64,000 nucleotides of DNA from Roseibium salinum. GTDB lineage: Bacteria; Pseudomonadota; Alphaproteobacteria; Rhizobiales; Stappiaceae. Made by a program: the position numbers and the translations under genes. How positions within the stretch are numbered: position 1 is the stretch's first letter; each line of letters begins with the position of its first letter. The stretch lies in NCBI RefSeq assembly GCF_026240905.1, contig NZ_JAPEVI010000003.1, positions 682,001-746,000 on the forward strand, written 5' to 3'. Below the pieces are notes generated by a model. That model made no database searches. It worked only from the letters and a program-made list of their open reading frames with translations, and was not told the origin of the DNA. Below are positions 47,453-57,478 of the stretch, one piece after another.

Positions 47453-47495
47453 GGCCAACGCCGGCCTATGAAATATCGCGCTCATCGAAGGGCGC
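47453..47495 (+). promoter_or_regulatory. ANTAR leader RNA: tandem hexaloop hairpins (NasT target)
   Basis: Hairpin P1: GGCC (47453-47456), loop AACGCC, GGCC (47463-47466). Hairpin P2: GCGCTC (47478-47483), loop ATCGAA (47484-47489), GGGCGC (47490-47495). Both hexaloops have A at position 1 and G at position 4, the defining ANTAR target feature. The linker between them is 11 bases. The position directly before an intrinsic terminator and downstream of nasT-nasS fits. Confidence 0.85.
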
Positions 47496-47503
47496 TCAGG
47501 CAA

Positions 47504-47568
47504 AGCTGCCGCACTGACTTGCATGGTTCCTCCTCCCATTCATGCACGGTCGGGCGGCAGCTTTTTTG
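47504..47568 (+). terminator. Attenuator upstream of nrtA
   Basis: AGCTGCCGC (47504-47512) pairs with GCGGCAGCT (47554-47562), followed by a T run. An inner GCATG/CATGC pair (47521-47525, 47541-47545) extends the fold. In the NasT model this terminator stops transcription unless NasT holds the ANTAR hairpins. Confidence 0.85.
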
Positions 47569-47625
47569 TTTGGACCTGGGCCAGGCGACGACCGCCCGGG
47601 GCAAGAGAGGGAACAGGACGTGACA

Positions 47626-49026
47626 ATGGCAAAGTCTTACAAAATCACACGCCGGGTTGCGCTTGGCGCCTTTATGGCCGCCACGGCTCTGGTGCCTGCT
47701 TCCGGTGCCTTCGCCGAGATGCTGGATGTTGAAAAGGACGAGCTGACCATAGGCTTCATCAAACTTACCGATATGGCACCGCTCGCGATTGCCTATGAAC
47801 TTGGATATTTTGAAGAAGAAGGCTTGTTCGTCACGCTGGAGCCGCAGGCCAACTGGAAAGTGCTGCTGGACCGGGTGATCACCGGCGAACTGGACGGAGC
47901 ACATATGCTGGCCGGCCAGCCGCTGGCCGCGACTATCGGCTTCGGCACCAAGGCGCATATCGTGACGCCCTTCTCCATGGACCTGAACGGCAACGGCATC
48001 ACCGTTTCCAATGAGATCTGGGAGATGATGAAGCCGCATCTGGAGATGCAGGACGACGGCAAGCCGGCGCATCCGGTCAAGGCGAGCGCACTGAAACCGG
48101 TGGTCGACAAGCTGAAGAGCGAAGGCAAGCCGTTCAAGATGGGCATGGTCTTCCCGGTGTCGACCCACAATTACGAACTGCGCTACTGGCTCGCCTCCGG
48201 TGACATTCACCCGGGCTTTTATTCCGGCACCGACATCTCCGGCCAGATCCAGGCCGATGCGCTGCTTTCGGTAACGCCGCCGCCGCAAATGCCCTCGACG
48301 CTGGAAGCCGGTACCATCCACGGATATTGCGTGGGCGAACCCTGGAACCAGCAGGCGGTCTTCATGGGTATCGGCGTTCCGGTCGTCACCGATTACGAAA
48401 TCTGGAAGAACAACCCGGAAAAGGTCTTCGGCCTTACCAAGGAGTTCACCGAGGAAAATCCGAATACCACGCTTGCCCTTACCAAGGCGCTGATCCGCGC
48501 GGCCAAGTGGCTGGACGAGAACGACAACGCCAACCGCATGGAAGCCGTCGAGATCCTGTCCCGCTCCGAATATGTCGGCGCGGACGAGGAAGTCATCGCC
48601 AACTCCATGACCGGGACCTTCGAATATGAGAAGGGCGACACGCGGGACGTTCCGGACTTCAACGTCTTCTACCGCTACTACGCGACCTATCCCTACTACT
48701 CCGACGCCGTCTGGTATCTGACCCAGATGCGCCGCTGGGGCCAGATCTCCGAGCACAAGCCGGACAGTTGGTATGACGAAGTCGCGCAGTCCGTCTATCA
48801 GCCGGACATCTACCTGAAAGCCGCGCAGATGCTGGTCGAGGAAGGGCACGTCTCCAAGGACGACTTCCCCTGGGAGAGCGACGGTTACCGCGCTCCGACC
48901 CCGGCTGAGGACATCATCGACGGCATTCCCTACGACGGAAAACAGCCGAACGCCTACATCGACAGCCTGCCGATCGGCCTGAAGGGCAAGCAGGTGGTCG
49001 ACGGCAACCAGGTCGTCGGCGGCTAG
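47626..49026 (+). CDS. nrtA: Nitrate ABC transporter substrate-binding protein
   Basis: 466 residues from ATG 47626. The N-terminus [31 protein letters not shown] is an export signal with an Arg-Arg pair (Sec or Tat). The NrtA/CmpA fold shows [63 protein letters not shown] and [13 protein letters not shown]. It binds nitrate in the periplasm; cyanate or bicarbonate binders share this family. First gene after the attenuator. Confidence 0.93.
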   Translation: MAKSYKITRRVALGAFMAATALVPASGAFAEMLDVEKDELTIGFIKLTDMAPLAIAYELGYFEEEGLFVTLEPQANWKVLLDRVITGELDGAHMLAGQPLAATIGFGTKAHIVTPFSMDLNGNGITVSNEIWEMMKPHLEMQDDGKPAHPVKASALKPVVDKLKSEGKPFKMGMVFPVSTHNYELRYWLASGDIHPGFYSGTDISGQIQADALLSVTPPPQMPSTLEAGTIHGYCVGEPWNQQAVFMGIGVPVVTDYEIWKNNPEKVFGLTKEFTEENPNTTLALTKALIRAAKWLDENDNANRMEAVEILSRSEYVGADEEVIANSMTGTFEYEKGDTRDVPDFNVFYRYYATYPYYSDAVWYLTQMRRWGQISEHKPDSWYDEVAQSVYQPDIYLKAAQMLVEEGHVSKDDFPWESDGYRAPTPAEDIIDGIPYDGKQPNAYIDSLPIGLKGKQVVDGNQVVGG

Positions 49027-49118
49027 GTCTCCCAACTGGAGCGGCGGCAATGCAGCGCCGCCGCTCCCTCTTTTCCGTTTGAAACGAAACAGCAGATATT
49101 CGAACAAGGATCGACATC

Positions 49119-50201
49119 ATGGCAAATGCCGATACCGCAGGCAGCCAGGATCTTGCCCGCGCCGCGCGCCGGGAGAAGCTCTTTACGCTCATCAACAGGG
49201 CCGCCGGCTGGCTGGATGCGCTGGGTCTTTCCTGGATCGTGCCGCTCCTGAAAATCGCCGCGGGCGACAGTGCGAAGGAGCAGATGGGCGAACTCAAACG
49301 CGTGCTCCTGATCCCGCTTCTGGGGATCGCGGCATTTCTCGTTCTCTGGAGCGTCCTGGCACCGCAGGTGCAGACGTCTCTCGGAGCGGTGCCGGGACCT
49401 GCGGCCGTGTGGACGCAAACCGTCAACCTTTGGGAAGACCATGTGCGCGAGCGGGAAAAAGCCGCGGCCTTCTTTGACCGCCAGGAAACACGGAACGCCA
49501 AATACGAGGCGGACGGCCAGACGGACAAGATCAAGTGGCGAGACTACACCGGCAAGCCGACCTATATCGACCAGATCGGCACGTCCCTCAAGACGGTCGG
49601 CCTCGGGTTCCTGATCGCCACGCTCATCGCCGTGCCGCTCGGGATCGCATCGGGCCTTTCGCGTTCGATCAACGGCGCCATCAATCCGCTTATCCAGATC
49701 TTCAAGCCGGTCTCGCCGCTCGCCTGGCTGCCTATCGTGACCATGATCGTGTCAGCGACCTATGCCGATCCGGTCGACTGGCTCTCCAAGTCGCTGCTGA
49801 TTTCCGCCGTCACCGTCACGCTCTGCTCCATGTGGCCGACCCTGATCAACACGGCGCTGGGCGTTGCATCCGTCGACAAGGACCTGATGAATGTCGGCCG
49901 CGTCCTGCAGCTGCCGACATGGAAAACCGTCACCAAGCTCGTCCTGCCGTCGTCGCTGCCGCTGATCTTTACCGGCCTGCGCCTGTCTTTGGGTGTGGGC
50001 TGGATGGTGTTGATCGCCGCGGAAATGCTGGCGCAGAACCCTGGTCTGGGGAAATTCGTCTGGGACGAGTTCCAGAACGGCTCTTCGCAGTCGCTCGCCA
50101 AGATCATGGTCGCAGTTCTGACCATCGGCATCATCGGCTTCATGCTGGACCGGCTGATGTTCGCCCTGCAGCGCGCCTTCACATTCTCGGCGAACCGGTA
50201 G
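49119..50201 (+). CDS. nrtB: Nitrate ABC transporter permease
   Basis: 360 residues. A cytoplasmic N-terminal stretch of about 65 residues and a membrane helix precede a periplasmic segment ([28 protein letters not shown]). The BPD_transp_1 domain ([27 protein letters not shown]) follows, with the EAA-type coupling loop in [41 protein letters not shown]. It forms the membrane channel with the fused ATPase encoded 10 bp downstream. Confidence 0.92.
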   Translation: MANADTAGSQDLARAARREKLFTLINRAAGWLDALGLSWIVPLLKIAAGDSAKEQMGELKRVLLIPLLGIAAFLVLWSVLAPQVQTSLGAVPGPAAVWTQTVNLWEDHVREREKAAAFFDRQETRNAKYEADGQTDKIKWRDYTGKPTYIDQIGTSLKTVGLGFLIATLIAVPLGIASGLSRSINGAINPLIQIFKPVSPLAWLPIVTMIVSATYADPVDWLSKSLLISAVTVTLCSMWPTLINTALGVASVDKDLMNVGRVLQLPTWKTVTKLVLPSSLPLIFTGLRLSLGVGWMVLIAAEMLAQNPGLGKFVWDEFQNGSSQSLAKIMVAVLTIGIIGFMLDRLMFALQRAFTFSANR

Positions 50202-50211
50202 GGAGAGCGAC

Positions 50212-51972
50212 ATGTCCATTCTGGAAATCTCCGGCGTCTCCAAATCGTATGGTGAAGGCGCCCGCCGGACGGATGTGCTGGAAAACATCCATCTGAAGGT
50301 CGAAGAGGGCGAGTTCATTGCCATTGTCGGCTTCTCCGGCACCGGCAAGACCACGCTCATCTCCCTGCTGGCGGGGCTTATCGAGCCGGAGCAGGGCGGC
50401 GTCATCTTCAAGGGCAAGGAGATCGATGGTCCGAGCCCCGACCGGGGCGTCGTCTTCCAGTCCTATTCGCTGATGCCCTGGCTCACCGTCGCCGGCAATG
50501 TGGCGCTGGCCGTCGACAGCGTCTTCAAGAAGAAGAGCGGGGCCGAGCGGAAGGCCATCTGCGACAAGTATATCCAGATGGTGGGACTGGCCCATGCCAG
50601 GGACCGCAAGCCGGCGGAGCTTTCCGGCGGCATGCGCCAGCGGGTGGCCGTTGCCCGGGCGCTCGCCATGCAGCCGGAGATCCTCCTTCTCGACGAGCCG
50701 CTATCCGCGCTCGACGCGCTCACCCGCGCCAAGCTGCAGGACGAGTTCGCCGCGATCTGCGAAGAGGAAAAGAAGACCATCATCCTCATCACCAACGATG
50801 TGGACGAGGCCATTCTGCTGGCGGACCGGATCATCCCGCTGAAGCCCGGCACACCGGCCACGCTCGGGCCTGAATTCAAAGTGCCGTTCAAGCGCCCGCG
50901 CGACCGGGGCGAGCTCAACCACGATGACGATTTCATCCGGCTGCGCGCGGAAGTTACCGAATATCTGATCGAGGCCGGTTCCGAACGCGGTGCCGACCTC
51001 GAACGCGACATCATTCTGCCGAACATCGTCCCGATCACCCAGCGGCCCAGGGCCGGCGACAAGCTGCCGGCCGCCTATGAGCGGGCGTCGGAGGCCGTAA
51101 CCCAGGACCGCTATCTGGAGTTTTCCCAGCTCAAGAAAGTCTACCCCACGCCCAAGGGGCCGCTGACCGTTGTCGACGGCTTCGACCTGAAGATGAAAAA
51201 GGGCGAGTTCATCACCCTGATCGGCCACTCGGGCTGCGGCAAGTCCACGGTCCTTTCCATGGTTGCCGGCCTCAACAAGATCACGGAAGGCGCGATCGTC
51301 CTGGACGGCACGCATGTCACGCAGGCAGGCCCTGATCGGGCTGTCGTGTTCCAGGCGCCGAGCCTGATGCCGTGGCTGAGCGCATGGGAGAACGTCGAAC
51401 TCGGTGTCGACAAGGTCTATCCGGATGCGTCCAGGGCCGAAAAGCGCGACGTGATCGAATATTACCTTGCCAAGGTCGGCCTTGCCGATGCCATGCACAA
51501 GGCAGCCGCAGACCTCTCCAACGGCATGAAGCAGCGCGTCGGCATTGCCCGCGCCTTTGCGCTGTCACCGAAGCTGCTGCTGCTCGATGAGCCCTTCGGC
51601 ATGCTGGACAGCCTTACGCGCTGGGAGCTGCAGGACGTCCTGATGGATGTCTGGAAGCGTACCCAGGTGACGGCCGTCTGCGTCACGCATGACGTCGATG
51701 AAGCCATCCTCCTCGCCGACCGCGTGGTGATGATGTCCAACGGCCCGAATGCCCGTATCGGCAACATCATGGAAGTGGACCTGCCGCGTCCGCGCTCGCG
51801 CAAGGAGCTTCTCGCTCACCCGGATTACTACGCCTACCGCGAAGAGCTTCTGGACTTCCTGGAGGCCTATGAGGGCGGCGCGAACCCCACTCAGGAACAA
51901 CTTCAATCCATCCAGCAGAAGCGAGCCGCTCGACTGGCCCGCCAGAAGGCGGCCGTCGAGGCTGCCGAATAA
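50212..51972 (+). CDS. nrtCD: Nitrate ABC transporter ATPase with two fused ATP-binding domains
   Basis: 586 residues with two NrtD-like ATPase domains. Domain 1: Walker [10 protein letters not shown] near residue 42, signature LSGGMRQR, Walker [13 protein letters not shown]. Domain 2 from about residue 300: Walker [10 protein letters not shown], signature LSNGMKQR (a Gly to Asn change), Walker [13 protein letters not shown], and [16 protein letters not shown]. One polypeptide thus supplies both ATP sites, where many bacteria use separate NrtC and NrtD. The substrate is inferred from the operon. Confidence 0.9.
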   Translation: MSILEISGVSKSYGEGARRTDVLENIHLKVEEGEFIAIVGFSGTGKTTLISLLAGLIEPEQGGVIFKGKEIDGPSPDRGVVFQSYSLMPWLTVAGNVALAVDSVFKKKSGAERKAICDKYIQMVGLAHARDRKPAELSGGMRQRVAVARALAMQPEILLLDEPLSALDALTRAKLQDEFAAICEEEKKTIILITNDVDEAILLADRIIPLKPGTPATLGPEFKVPFKRPRDRGELNHDDDFIRLRAEVTEYLIEAGSERGADLERDIILPNIVPITQRPRAGDKLPAAYERASEAVTQDRYLEFSQLKKVYPTPKGPLTVVDGFDLKMKKGEFITLIGHSGCGKSTVLSMVAGLNKITEGAIVLDGTHVTQAGPDRAVVFQAPSLMPWLSAWENVELGVDKVYPDASRAEKRDVIEYYLAKVGLADAMHKAAADLSNGMKQRVGIARAFALSPKLLLLDEPFGMLDSLTRWELQDVLMDVWKRTQVTAVCVTHDVDEAILLADRVVMMSNGPNARIGNIMEVDLPRPRSRKELLAHPDYYAYREELLDFLEAYEGGANPTQEQLQSIQQKRAARLARQKAAVEAAE

Positions 51973-52001
51973 GCGCTGCGCATCAGGAGGGAGAAAACAA
52001 A

Positions 52002-54447
52002 ATGAGCAAACAGAAACTTGTCGTCGTTGGTGCGGGAATGGCTTCGGGCCGCATGCTGGAGCACCTCTTCGAGAACTTCCCCGGCGCCTATGACGTCACG
52101 CTTTTCGGAGCAGAGCCCCGCGGAAACTACAACCGCATCATGCTGTCGCCCGTGCTGGCGGGGGAAAAGACATTCGACCAGATCGTTACGCATGACGCCG
52201 ACTGGTACGCCGGCTACGACGTCAATTGCCGATTTGGCGAGACTGTCACCGGCATCAACCGCGAGAAGAAAACCGTGGTTACGGCGCAGGGTGAAATCTC
52301 CTACGACAAGCTCGTCGTGGCGACCGGGTCGGCGCCGTTCATCATTCCGATTGCCGGGAAGGATCTGCCGGGCGTTCGCGCATTCCGCGATCTTGACGAC
52401 GTGGACGCAATGGTTGCCGCGGCAGGCAAGCCCGACGCCAAGGCGGTCGTGATTGGCGGTGGCCTGCTTGGGCTCGAGGCCGCTGCGGCTCTCCGGCTGC
52501 GCGGCATGGAAGTCGTGGTGCTTCACCTGATGGGACACCTGATGGAGCGCCAGCTCGATCCGGCCGCCGGTTTCCTCCTGCAAAAGGATCTGGAAGGCCG
52601 GGGCATCAAGATCCACTGCCAGGCTCAAACCAAGGCGATCCTCGGCGAGGACAAGGCCGAGGCGGTTCTGCTGGACGACGGCACCGTCTATCCCGCCGAC
52701 CTTGTGGTCATGGCGGTCGGCATCCGGCCCGAAGTCCGCATCGCCACCGACGCCGGCATTCATGTGGAACGGGGCATCGTCGTCGACGATCAGATGCGCT
52801 CCTCCGATCCCGACATCCTGGCAGTCGGCGAGTGTGTCGAACACCAGAAAACCTGTTACGGCCTCGTCGCGCCCCTCTATGACATGGCGAAGGTGGCGGC
52901 GGCCACGCTTGTCGGCAAGGAGGCGGCCTTCCGCCCGGTGGAAACCGCCACGCAACTCAAGGTCACGGGCGTGACGCTTTATTCGGCCGGTGACTTTGCC
53001 GACGGCGAGGACCGCGACGAGATCGTGCTGCGCGATGCTACCGCCGGCGTCTACAAGCGTCTGGTCCTGAAGGAAAACCGCATTCTCGGCGCCGTTCTTT
53101 ACGGCGAGACGTCCGACGGCGGCTGGTTCTTCGACATGCTGAAGAAGGGGACCGATGTCTCCGAGATGCGTGAAACGCTCATTTTCGGCCAGGCGTATCA
53201 GGGGGCGCCCCCTGGACCCTACGGCGGCCGTTGCAGCCTTGCCGGATGATGCGGAGATCTGCGGCTGTAACGGCATTTGCAAGGGGACGATCGTCTCCGC
53301 CATCTCGGAAAAGGGCCTGACCAATGTCGACGGCGTGCGCGCGCACACCAAGGCGTCCGCTTCCTGCGGCACCTGCACCGGGCTCGTCGAACAGCTTTTG
53401 CAGGTCACGCTCGGTGAAAGCTACAATCCGGCAGCGGTTACGCCGATGTGCGGCTGTACGCCTCTCGGACATGACGAAGTCCGCCGCCTGATCAAGTCCA
53501 AGGAGCTGAAGAGCATCCCGGCCGTCATGCAGGAACTGGAGTGGCAATCCTCCGGCGGCTGCGCAAAGTGCCGGCCGGCGCTGAACTACTATCTCGTCTC
53601 CGACTGGCCGGACGAATATGCGGACGACTATCAGTCCCGCTTCATCAACGAACGCGTCCACGCCAACATCCAGAAGGACGGCACCTATTCGGTCGTGCCG
53701 CGCATGTGGGGCGGCCTTACGTCCTCCACGGAACTCAGGGCCATCGCCGACGCGGTGGACAAGTTCAATATCCCGATGGTGAAGGTCACCGGCGGTCAGC
53801 GTATCGACATGCTGGGCATCAGCAAGGAAGACCTGCCGGCAATCTGGGACGACCTCGGCAAGGCCGGGTTCGTTTCCGGTCACGCTTACGCAAAGGGCCT
53901 TCGCACCGTGAAGACCTGCGTCGGATCCCAGTGGTGCCGCTTCGGGACGCAGGATTCCACTGGCCTCGGCGTCAGGATCGAGAAATTCATGTGGGGCTCC
54001 TGGACCCCGGCGAAGGTGAAGATGGCCGTTTCCGGTTGTCCGAGAAACTGCGCCGAAGCCACCTGCAAGGATGTCGGCATCATCTGCGTCGACAGCGGAT
54101 ACGAGATCCATTTCGCAGGTGCCGCGGGCCTCGACATCAAGGGCACGGAAATCCTCGGCAACGTCAAGACCGAAGAAGACGTGCTCGAGCACATCGCGGC
54201 GCTGGTTCAGATGTATCGCGAGCAGGGCCACTACCTGGAGCGCATCTACAAGTGGGCCAGGCGCATCGGCTACGACGAGATCCGCCGCCAGATCATGGAG
54301 GACGCGGACAAGCGCAAGGCCTACCGCGACCGCTTCGTCTTCTCCCAGAAATTTGCCCAGGTCGACCCGTGGTCGGAACGCGTCTCCGGCAAGGACAAAC
54401 ACGAGTTCAACCCGATGGCCGTTATTTCCAAGGAGGCTGCCGAATGA
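52002..54447 (+). pseudogene. nirB: Assimilatory nitrite reductase large subunit, interrupted by a one-base shift
   Basis: Two adjoining frames make one NirB. Frame 1 (52002-53249): FAD/NAD(P)H oxidoreductase, LVVVGAGMASGRMLEHL and AVVIGGGLLGLEAAAALRLRG. Frame 2 (from about 53206 to 54447): BFD-type [2Fe-2S] motifs CGCNGICKG and CGTCTG, then siroheme/[4Fe-4S] motifs CVGSQWCRFG and SGCPRNCAEATCKD. The shift is in the G5 run at 53201-53205. One more G restores GQAYQGGAPLDPTAAVAALPDD, the normal NirB join, for about 815 residues. The next gene, nirD, overlaps the stop by four bases. A homopolymer miscount is likely. Confidence 0.9.
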
Positions 54448-54785
54448 CCGCCGATATCCGCAACTGGATCCACATCGGATCCCTGGACGACATTCCCCGG
54501 GCGGGCGCGCGCTGCGTGAAGAACGGAGAGATGACGATAGCGGTGTTCCGCACCGTCACCGATGACGTCTACGCGCTGGAAGACAGGTGCCCGCACAGGA
54601 ACGGGCCTCTCAGCCAGGGGATCGTGCATGACGGCTGCGTGACCTGCCCGTTGCACAATTGGGTAATTTCCCTGGAAACCGGCACCGCCCAGGGCGCCGA
54701 CGAAGGCCGGACACTGGCCTTTCCGGTCCGGCTTGAAGAGGGCCGGATCTTCATCGACCTCTCGTTCTCACATGAAGCTGTCTGA
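54444..54785 (+). CDS. nirD: Assimilatory nitrite reductase small subunit
   Basis: 113 residues. It overlaps nirB by ATGA. The Rieske-type fold keeps its ligands: CPHRNGPLSQG and CPLHNWVISLETG. Many NirD proteins have lost these residues, so this one may carry a [2Fe-2S] cluster. It works with NirB to reduce nitrite to ammonium using NAD(P)H. Confidence 0.93.
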   Translation: MTADIRNWIHIGSLDDIPRAGARCVKNGEMTIAVFRTVTDDVYALEDRCPHRNGPLSQGIVHDGCVTCPLHNWVISLETGTAQGADEGRTLAFPVRLEEGRIFIDLSFSHEAV

Positions 54786-54815
54786 CCTGCCGGAGCAACT
54801 GCGAAAGGAATCCGA

Positions 54816-55661
54816 ATGTCTTACGTAAATCCCCAGGAATTCGCCACAAAGATGATCGACGCGGGCGAGTCCAAGATTTTCATGTCCACCAAGGATACGC
54901 TCATCCGCGCCTATATGGCCGGAGCCATCCTGGCGCTTGCGGCGGCCTTTGCTGTGACGGTTGCCGTCAATACCGGTGACTTCCTGGTCGGCGCGCTGCT
55001 CTTCCCGGTCGGGTTCTGCATGCTTTACCTGCTGGGCTTCGACCTTCTGACGGGCGTCTTCACCCTGTGCCCGCTGGCGCTGCTCGACAAGCGCCCTGGC
55101 GTAACGGTCGGCGGCGTGCTGCGCAACTGGGGCCTGGTCTTCGTCGGCAACTTCGCCGGCGCGATGACCGTGGCGGTATTCATGGCGATCATCTTCACCA
55201 CAGGCTTCTCGACCGAACCCAATGCGGTCGGCCAGAAAATCGGCGTGATCGGCGAAAGCCGAACGGTCGGATATCAGGCCGCCGGTGCGGCCGGCATGCT
55301 GACGCTGTTCGTCCGTGCGGTGATGTGCAACTGGATGGTGTCCACCGGTGTTGTTGCCGCCATGATGTCCACCTCCGTTTCCGGCAAGGTCATTGCCATG
55401 TGGATGCCGATCCTGGTGTTTTTCTACCTCGGTTTCGAACACTCCATCGTCAACATGTTCCTGTTCCCGTCCGGCCTGATGCTCGGCGGCCAGTTCACCT
55501 GGATGGACTACATCTTGTGGAACGAACTGCCGACCGTCATCGGCAACCTTGTCGGGGGGCTCACCTTCGTGGGCGCGATGATCTACGCCACTCACTACAA
55601 GACCTCTCCGAAGCGCAATGCCGGCTATGAAAAGGCACCGGCTGCCGCACCGGCCGAATAA
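54816..55661 (+). CDS. Formate/nitrite transporter family channel
   Basis: 281 residues. FNT-family motifs are AYMAGAILALAAAFAV, FPVGFCMLYLLGFDLLTGVFTL, GNFAGAMTVAVFM, RAVMCNWMVSTGVVAAMMSTSVSGKVIAMWMPI and FVFLGFEHSIVNMF-like FYLGFEHSIVNMFLFP. Six membrane helices form a pentameric anion channel. In this operon it most likely moves nitrite (NirC role). Confidence 0.92.
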   Translation: MSYVNPQEFATKMIDAGESKIFMSTKDTLIRAYMAGAILALAAAFAVTVAVNTGDFLVGALLFPVGFCMLYLLGFDLLTGVFTLCPLALLDKRPGVTVGGVLRNWGLVFVGNFAGAMTVAVFMAIIFTTGFSTEPNAVGQKIGVIGESRTVGYQAAGAAGMLTLFVRAVMCNWMVSTGVVAAMMSTSVSGKVIAMWMPILVFFYLGFEHSIVNMFLFPSGLMLGGQFTWMDYILWNELPTVIGNLVGGLTFVGAMIYATHYKTSPKRNAGYEKAPAAAPAE

Positions 55662-55693
55662 GCCCGCGTCCCGCCGCCACGGCTCAACCTGCT

Positions 55694-57469
55694 TTGGCGG
55701 CGGGACTTGTCCTGCGGAGGAAAACCACCCGTGCTGATGCAATCTCCAAAAACGCCCTGGGCATTGAAACCGGCCAGTATTCCGCTGCCGGGCGGAAGCA
55801 GGAGAACCAGGACTTCCACGGTGCCTTGGTGCCGGTGGGCCAGGTGCTGGTGCACAAGGGAGTAGCGCTTGCGATTGCCGACGGCATTTCTTCCAGTCCG
55901 GATGCCCGGATCGCGGCCGAGACGGCCGTCAAATCCTTCCTGTCCGACTATTACTGCACGTCCGAGGCCTGGTCGGTAAAGACCGCCGGCAGCCGGGTGA
56001 TTTCGGCGACGAATTCCTGGCTCTTCGGCCAGACGAGGCAGGCAAGCTCCCGCGACCTCGGCCATGTCTGCACCTTTTCCGCGCTGGTCCTGAAGGGCCG
56101 CCGGGCGCATCTCTTCCATGCGGGCGACAGCCGCATCTGGCGGCTCTCCGGGCAAAGCCTGGAACAGCTGACGGAAGACCACCGGGTCCGTGTTTCGCCG
56201 GAAGAAAGCTATCTGGCCCGGGGCCTCGGGCTGGCTCAGTCCATCGATCTCGATTATCTCGCGCTCGATTTAAAGGCGGGCGATATATTCGTGCTGACGA
56301 CGGACGGGGTTCATGAATTCCTGCCGCCGAAGGAGCTTGCCGCCCGGATTGCCGGCGCCGACGATCTGGATGCCGCGGCCAAAGCCGCGGTTGAGCTGGC
56401 GCTCGAAGCGGGCAGTACGGATAACCTCACCATCCAGATCGCACGGGTAACCCGGCTACCGGAGGCGGACGCACCCGATTTCCTGGCAGGTGGGGAGACG
56501 CTGCCGCCGGCACCACTGCCGCGTGTTCCGGGCCACTTCGAGGGCTATCGGCTTTGCCGGAACCTGCATTCCAGCAGCCGCAGTCACATCTATCTTGCCG
56601 AAGACGAGGCAACCGGTGATCCGGTGGTGCTGAAATTCCCGTCCGTGGATCTGCGCGGCGAGAATGATTATCTGCGCCGTTTCGCCCTGGAGGAATGGAT
56701 CGCGCGCCGGATTTCGTCGCCGCATGTCCTCAAGGCTGCACCCTATCCGCAGGAGCGCGAAACCCTTTTCGTCGCGACCGAATATGTCGAGGGCCAGACC
56801 CTCCGGCAGTGGATGACGGACAATCCCCACCCGGACCTGGAGACGGTGCGTGGTCTCCTGGAACAGATTGCCAGGGGACTACGCGCGTTTCATCGCAAGG
56901 AAATGGTCCACCAGGATCTCAGACCCGAGAACATCATGATCGACAAGACCGGGACGGTGAAGATCATCGATTTCGGCTCGGTTCGAATTGCCGGCGTGAT
57001 AGAAGCGGCGCCGGCGCTCGACAAGGCGGAGATCCTCGGGACCCATCAGTATACGGCTCCGGAAGTGTTCCTCGGATATCTGGGAACGGAGCGGAGCGAT
57101 CTCTTTTCACTCGGCGTGATCGCCTACGAGATGCTGACCGGGCGCTTGCCCTATGGCGCGGCGGTCGCCAGGGCGACCAGCGAAAAGGCCCAGGCGGCAC
57201 TTCGCTTCCGCAGCGCTTCCTCGATGACCGAACGGGTTCCCGATTGGGTGGATGGCGCCCTTTGCCGGGCGGTTCATCCGGTGCCGGGCAGGCGCTACGA
57301 GGTGCTGAGCGAATTCCTTGAAGATCTGCGCCGGCCCAATGCGGCATTCACCACCGGCCAGTTCGTGCCCCTGGCCGAAAGGGATCCGGTGCGCTTCTGG
57401 CAACTGGTCTCCGCCGTTCTTGCGGTGCTGTGCGCCGTTCTTTTCTACCAACTCTTTGGCAATTCCTAG
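55694..57469 (+). CDS. PP2C phosphatase / Ser-Thr kinase fusion with C-terminal membrane anchor
   Basis: About 590 residues. PP2C domain (roughly 20-250): QENQDFHG, IADGISSSPDARIA, HAGDSRIWRL, LTTDGVHEF, DNLTIQIAR. Kinase domain (roughly 275-555): VVLKFPSVD, catalytic loop HQDLRPENIMID, DFGSV and GTHQYTAPEVFLG. A hydrophobic helix (LVSAVLAVLCAVLFYQL) ends the protein. All metal-binding Asp and kinase K/D residues are visible, so both activities are plausible. The start is doubtful: a good ribosome-binding site (GGAGG 55716) precedes GTG 55731 and ATG 55737 in another frame, which joins this one if the A5 run at 55748-55752 lost a base. It lies inside the nitrate operon; its role is unknown. 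Confidence 0.85.
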   Translation: MAAGLVLRRKTTRADAISKNALGIETGQYSAAGRKQENQDFHGALVPVGQVLVHKGVALAIADGISSSPDARIAAETAVKSFLSDYYCTSEAWSVKTAGSRVISATNSWLFGQTRQASSRDLGHVCTFSALVLKGRRAHLFHAGDSRIWRLSGQSLEQLTEDHRVRVSPEESYLARGLGLAQSIDLDYLALDLKAGDIFVLTTDGVHEFLPPKELAARIAGADDLDAAAKAAVELALEAGSTDNLTIQIARVTRLPEADAPDFLAGGETLPPAPLPRVPGHFEGYRLCRNLHSSSRSHIYLAEDEATGDPVVLKFPSVDLRGENDYLRRFALEEWIARRISSPHVLKAAPYPQERETLFVATEYVEGQTLRQWMTDNPHPDLETVRGLLEQIARGLRAFHRKEMVHQDLRPENIMIDKTGTVKIIDFGSVRIAGVIEAAPALDKAEILGTHQYTAPEVFLGYLGTERSDLFSLGVIAYEMLTGRLPYGAAVARATSEKAQAALRFRSASSMTERVPDWVDGALCRAVHPVPGRRYEVLSEFLEDLRRPNAAFTTGQFVPLAERDPVRFWQLVSAVLAVLCAVLFYQLFGNS

Positions 57470-57478
57470 GAGACAATC

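Larger units (their letters stand above)
47159..47625. other. Nitrate-assimilation control region
   Basis: 467 bases without a protein gene between nasS and nrtA. It contains, in order, TGCA-type half-sites around 47294-47350 including TGCACCA at 47322, a sigma54-type promoter at 47423-47440, the ANTAR leader hairpins at 47453-47495 and an attenuator at 47504-47568. These are listed separately. Confidence 0.75.

Noticed and set aside
47482..49107. A 541-codon minus-strand open frame opposite nrtA
   Set aside because: It would run through the leader and attenuator and has no family signature; nrtA is clear.
53155..53249. nirB as two separate overlapping genes (oxidoreductase and siroheme reductase)
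   Set aside because: The overlap translations diverge from the NirB pattern on both sides of the G run, and one inserted G gives a seamless standard NirB.
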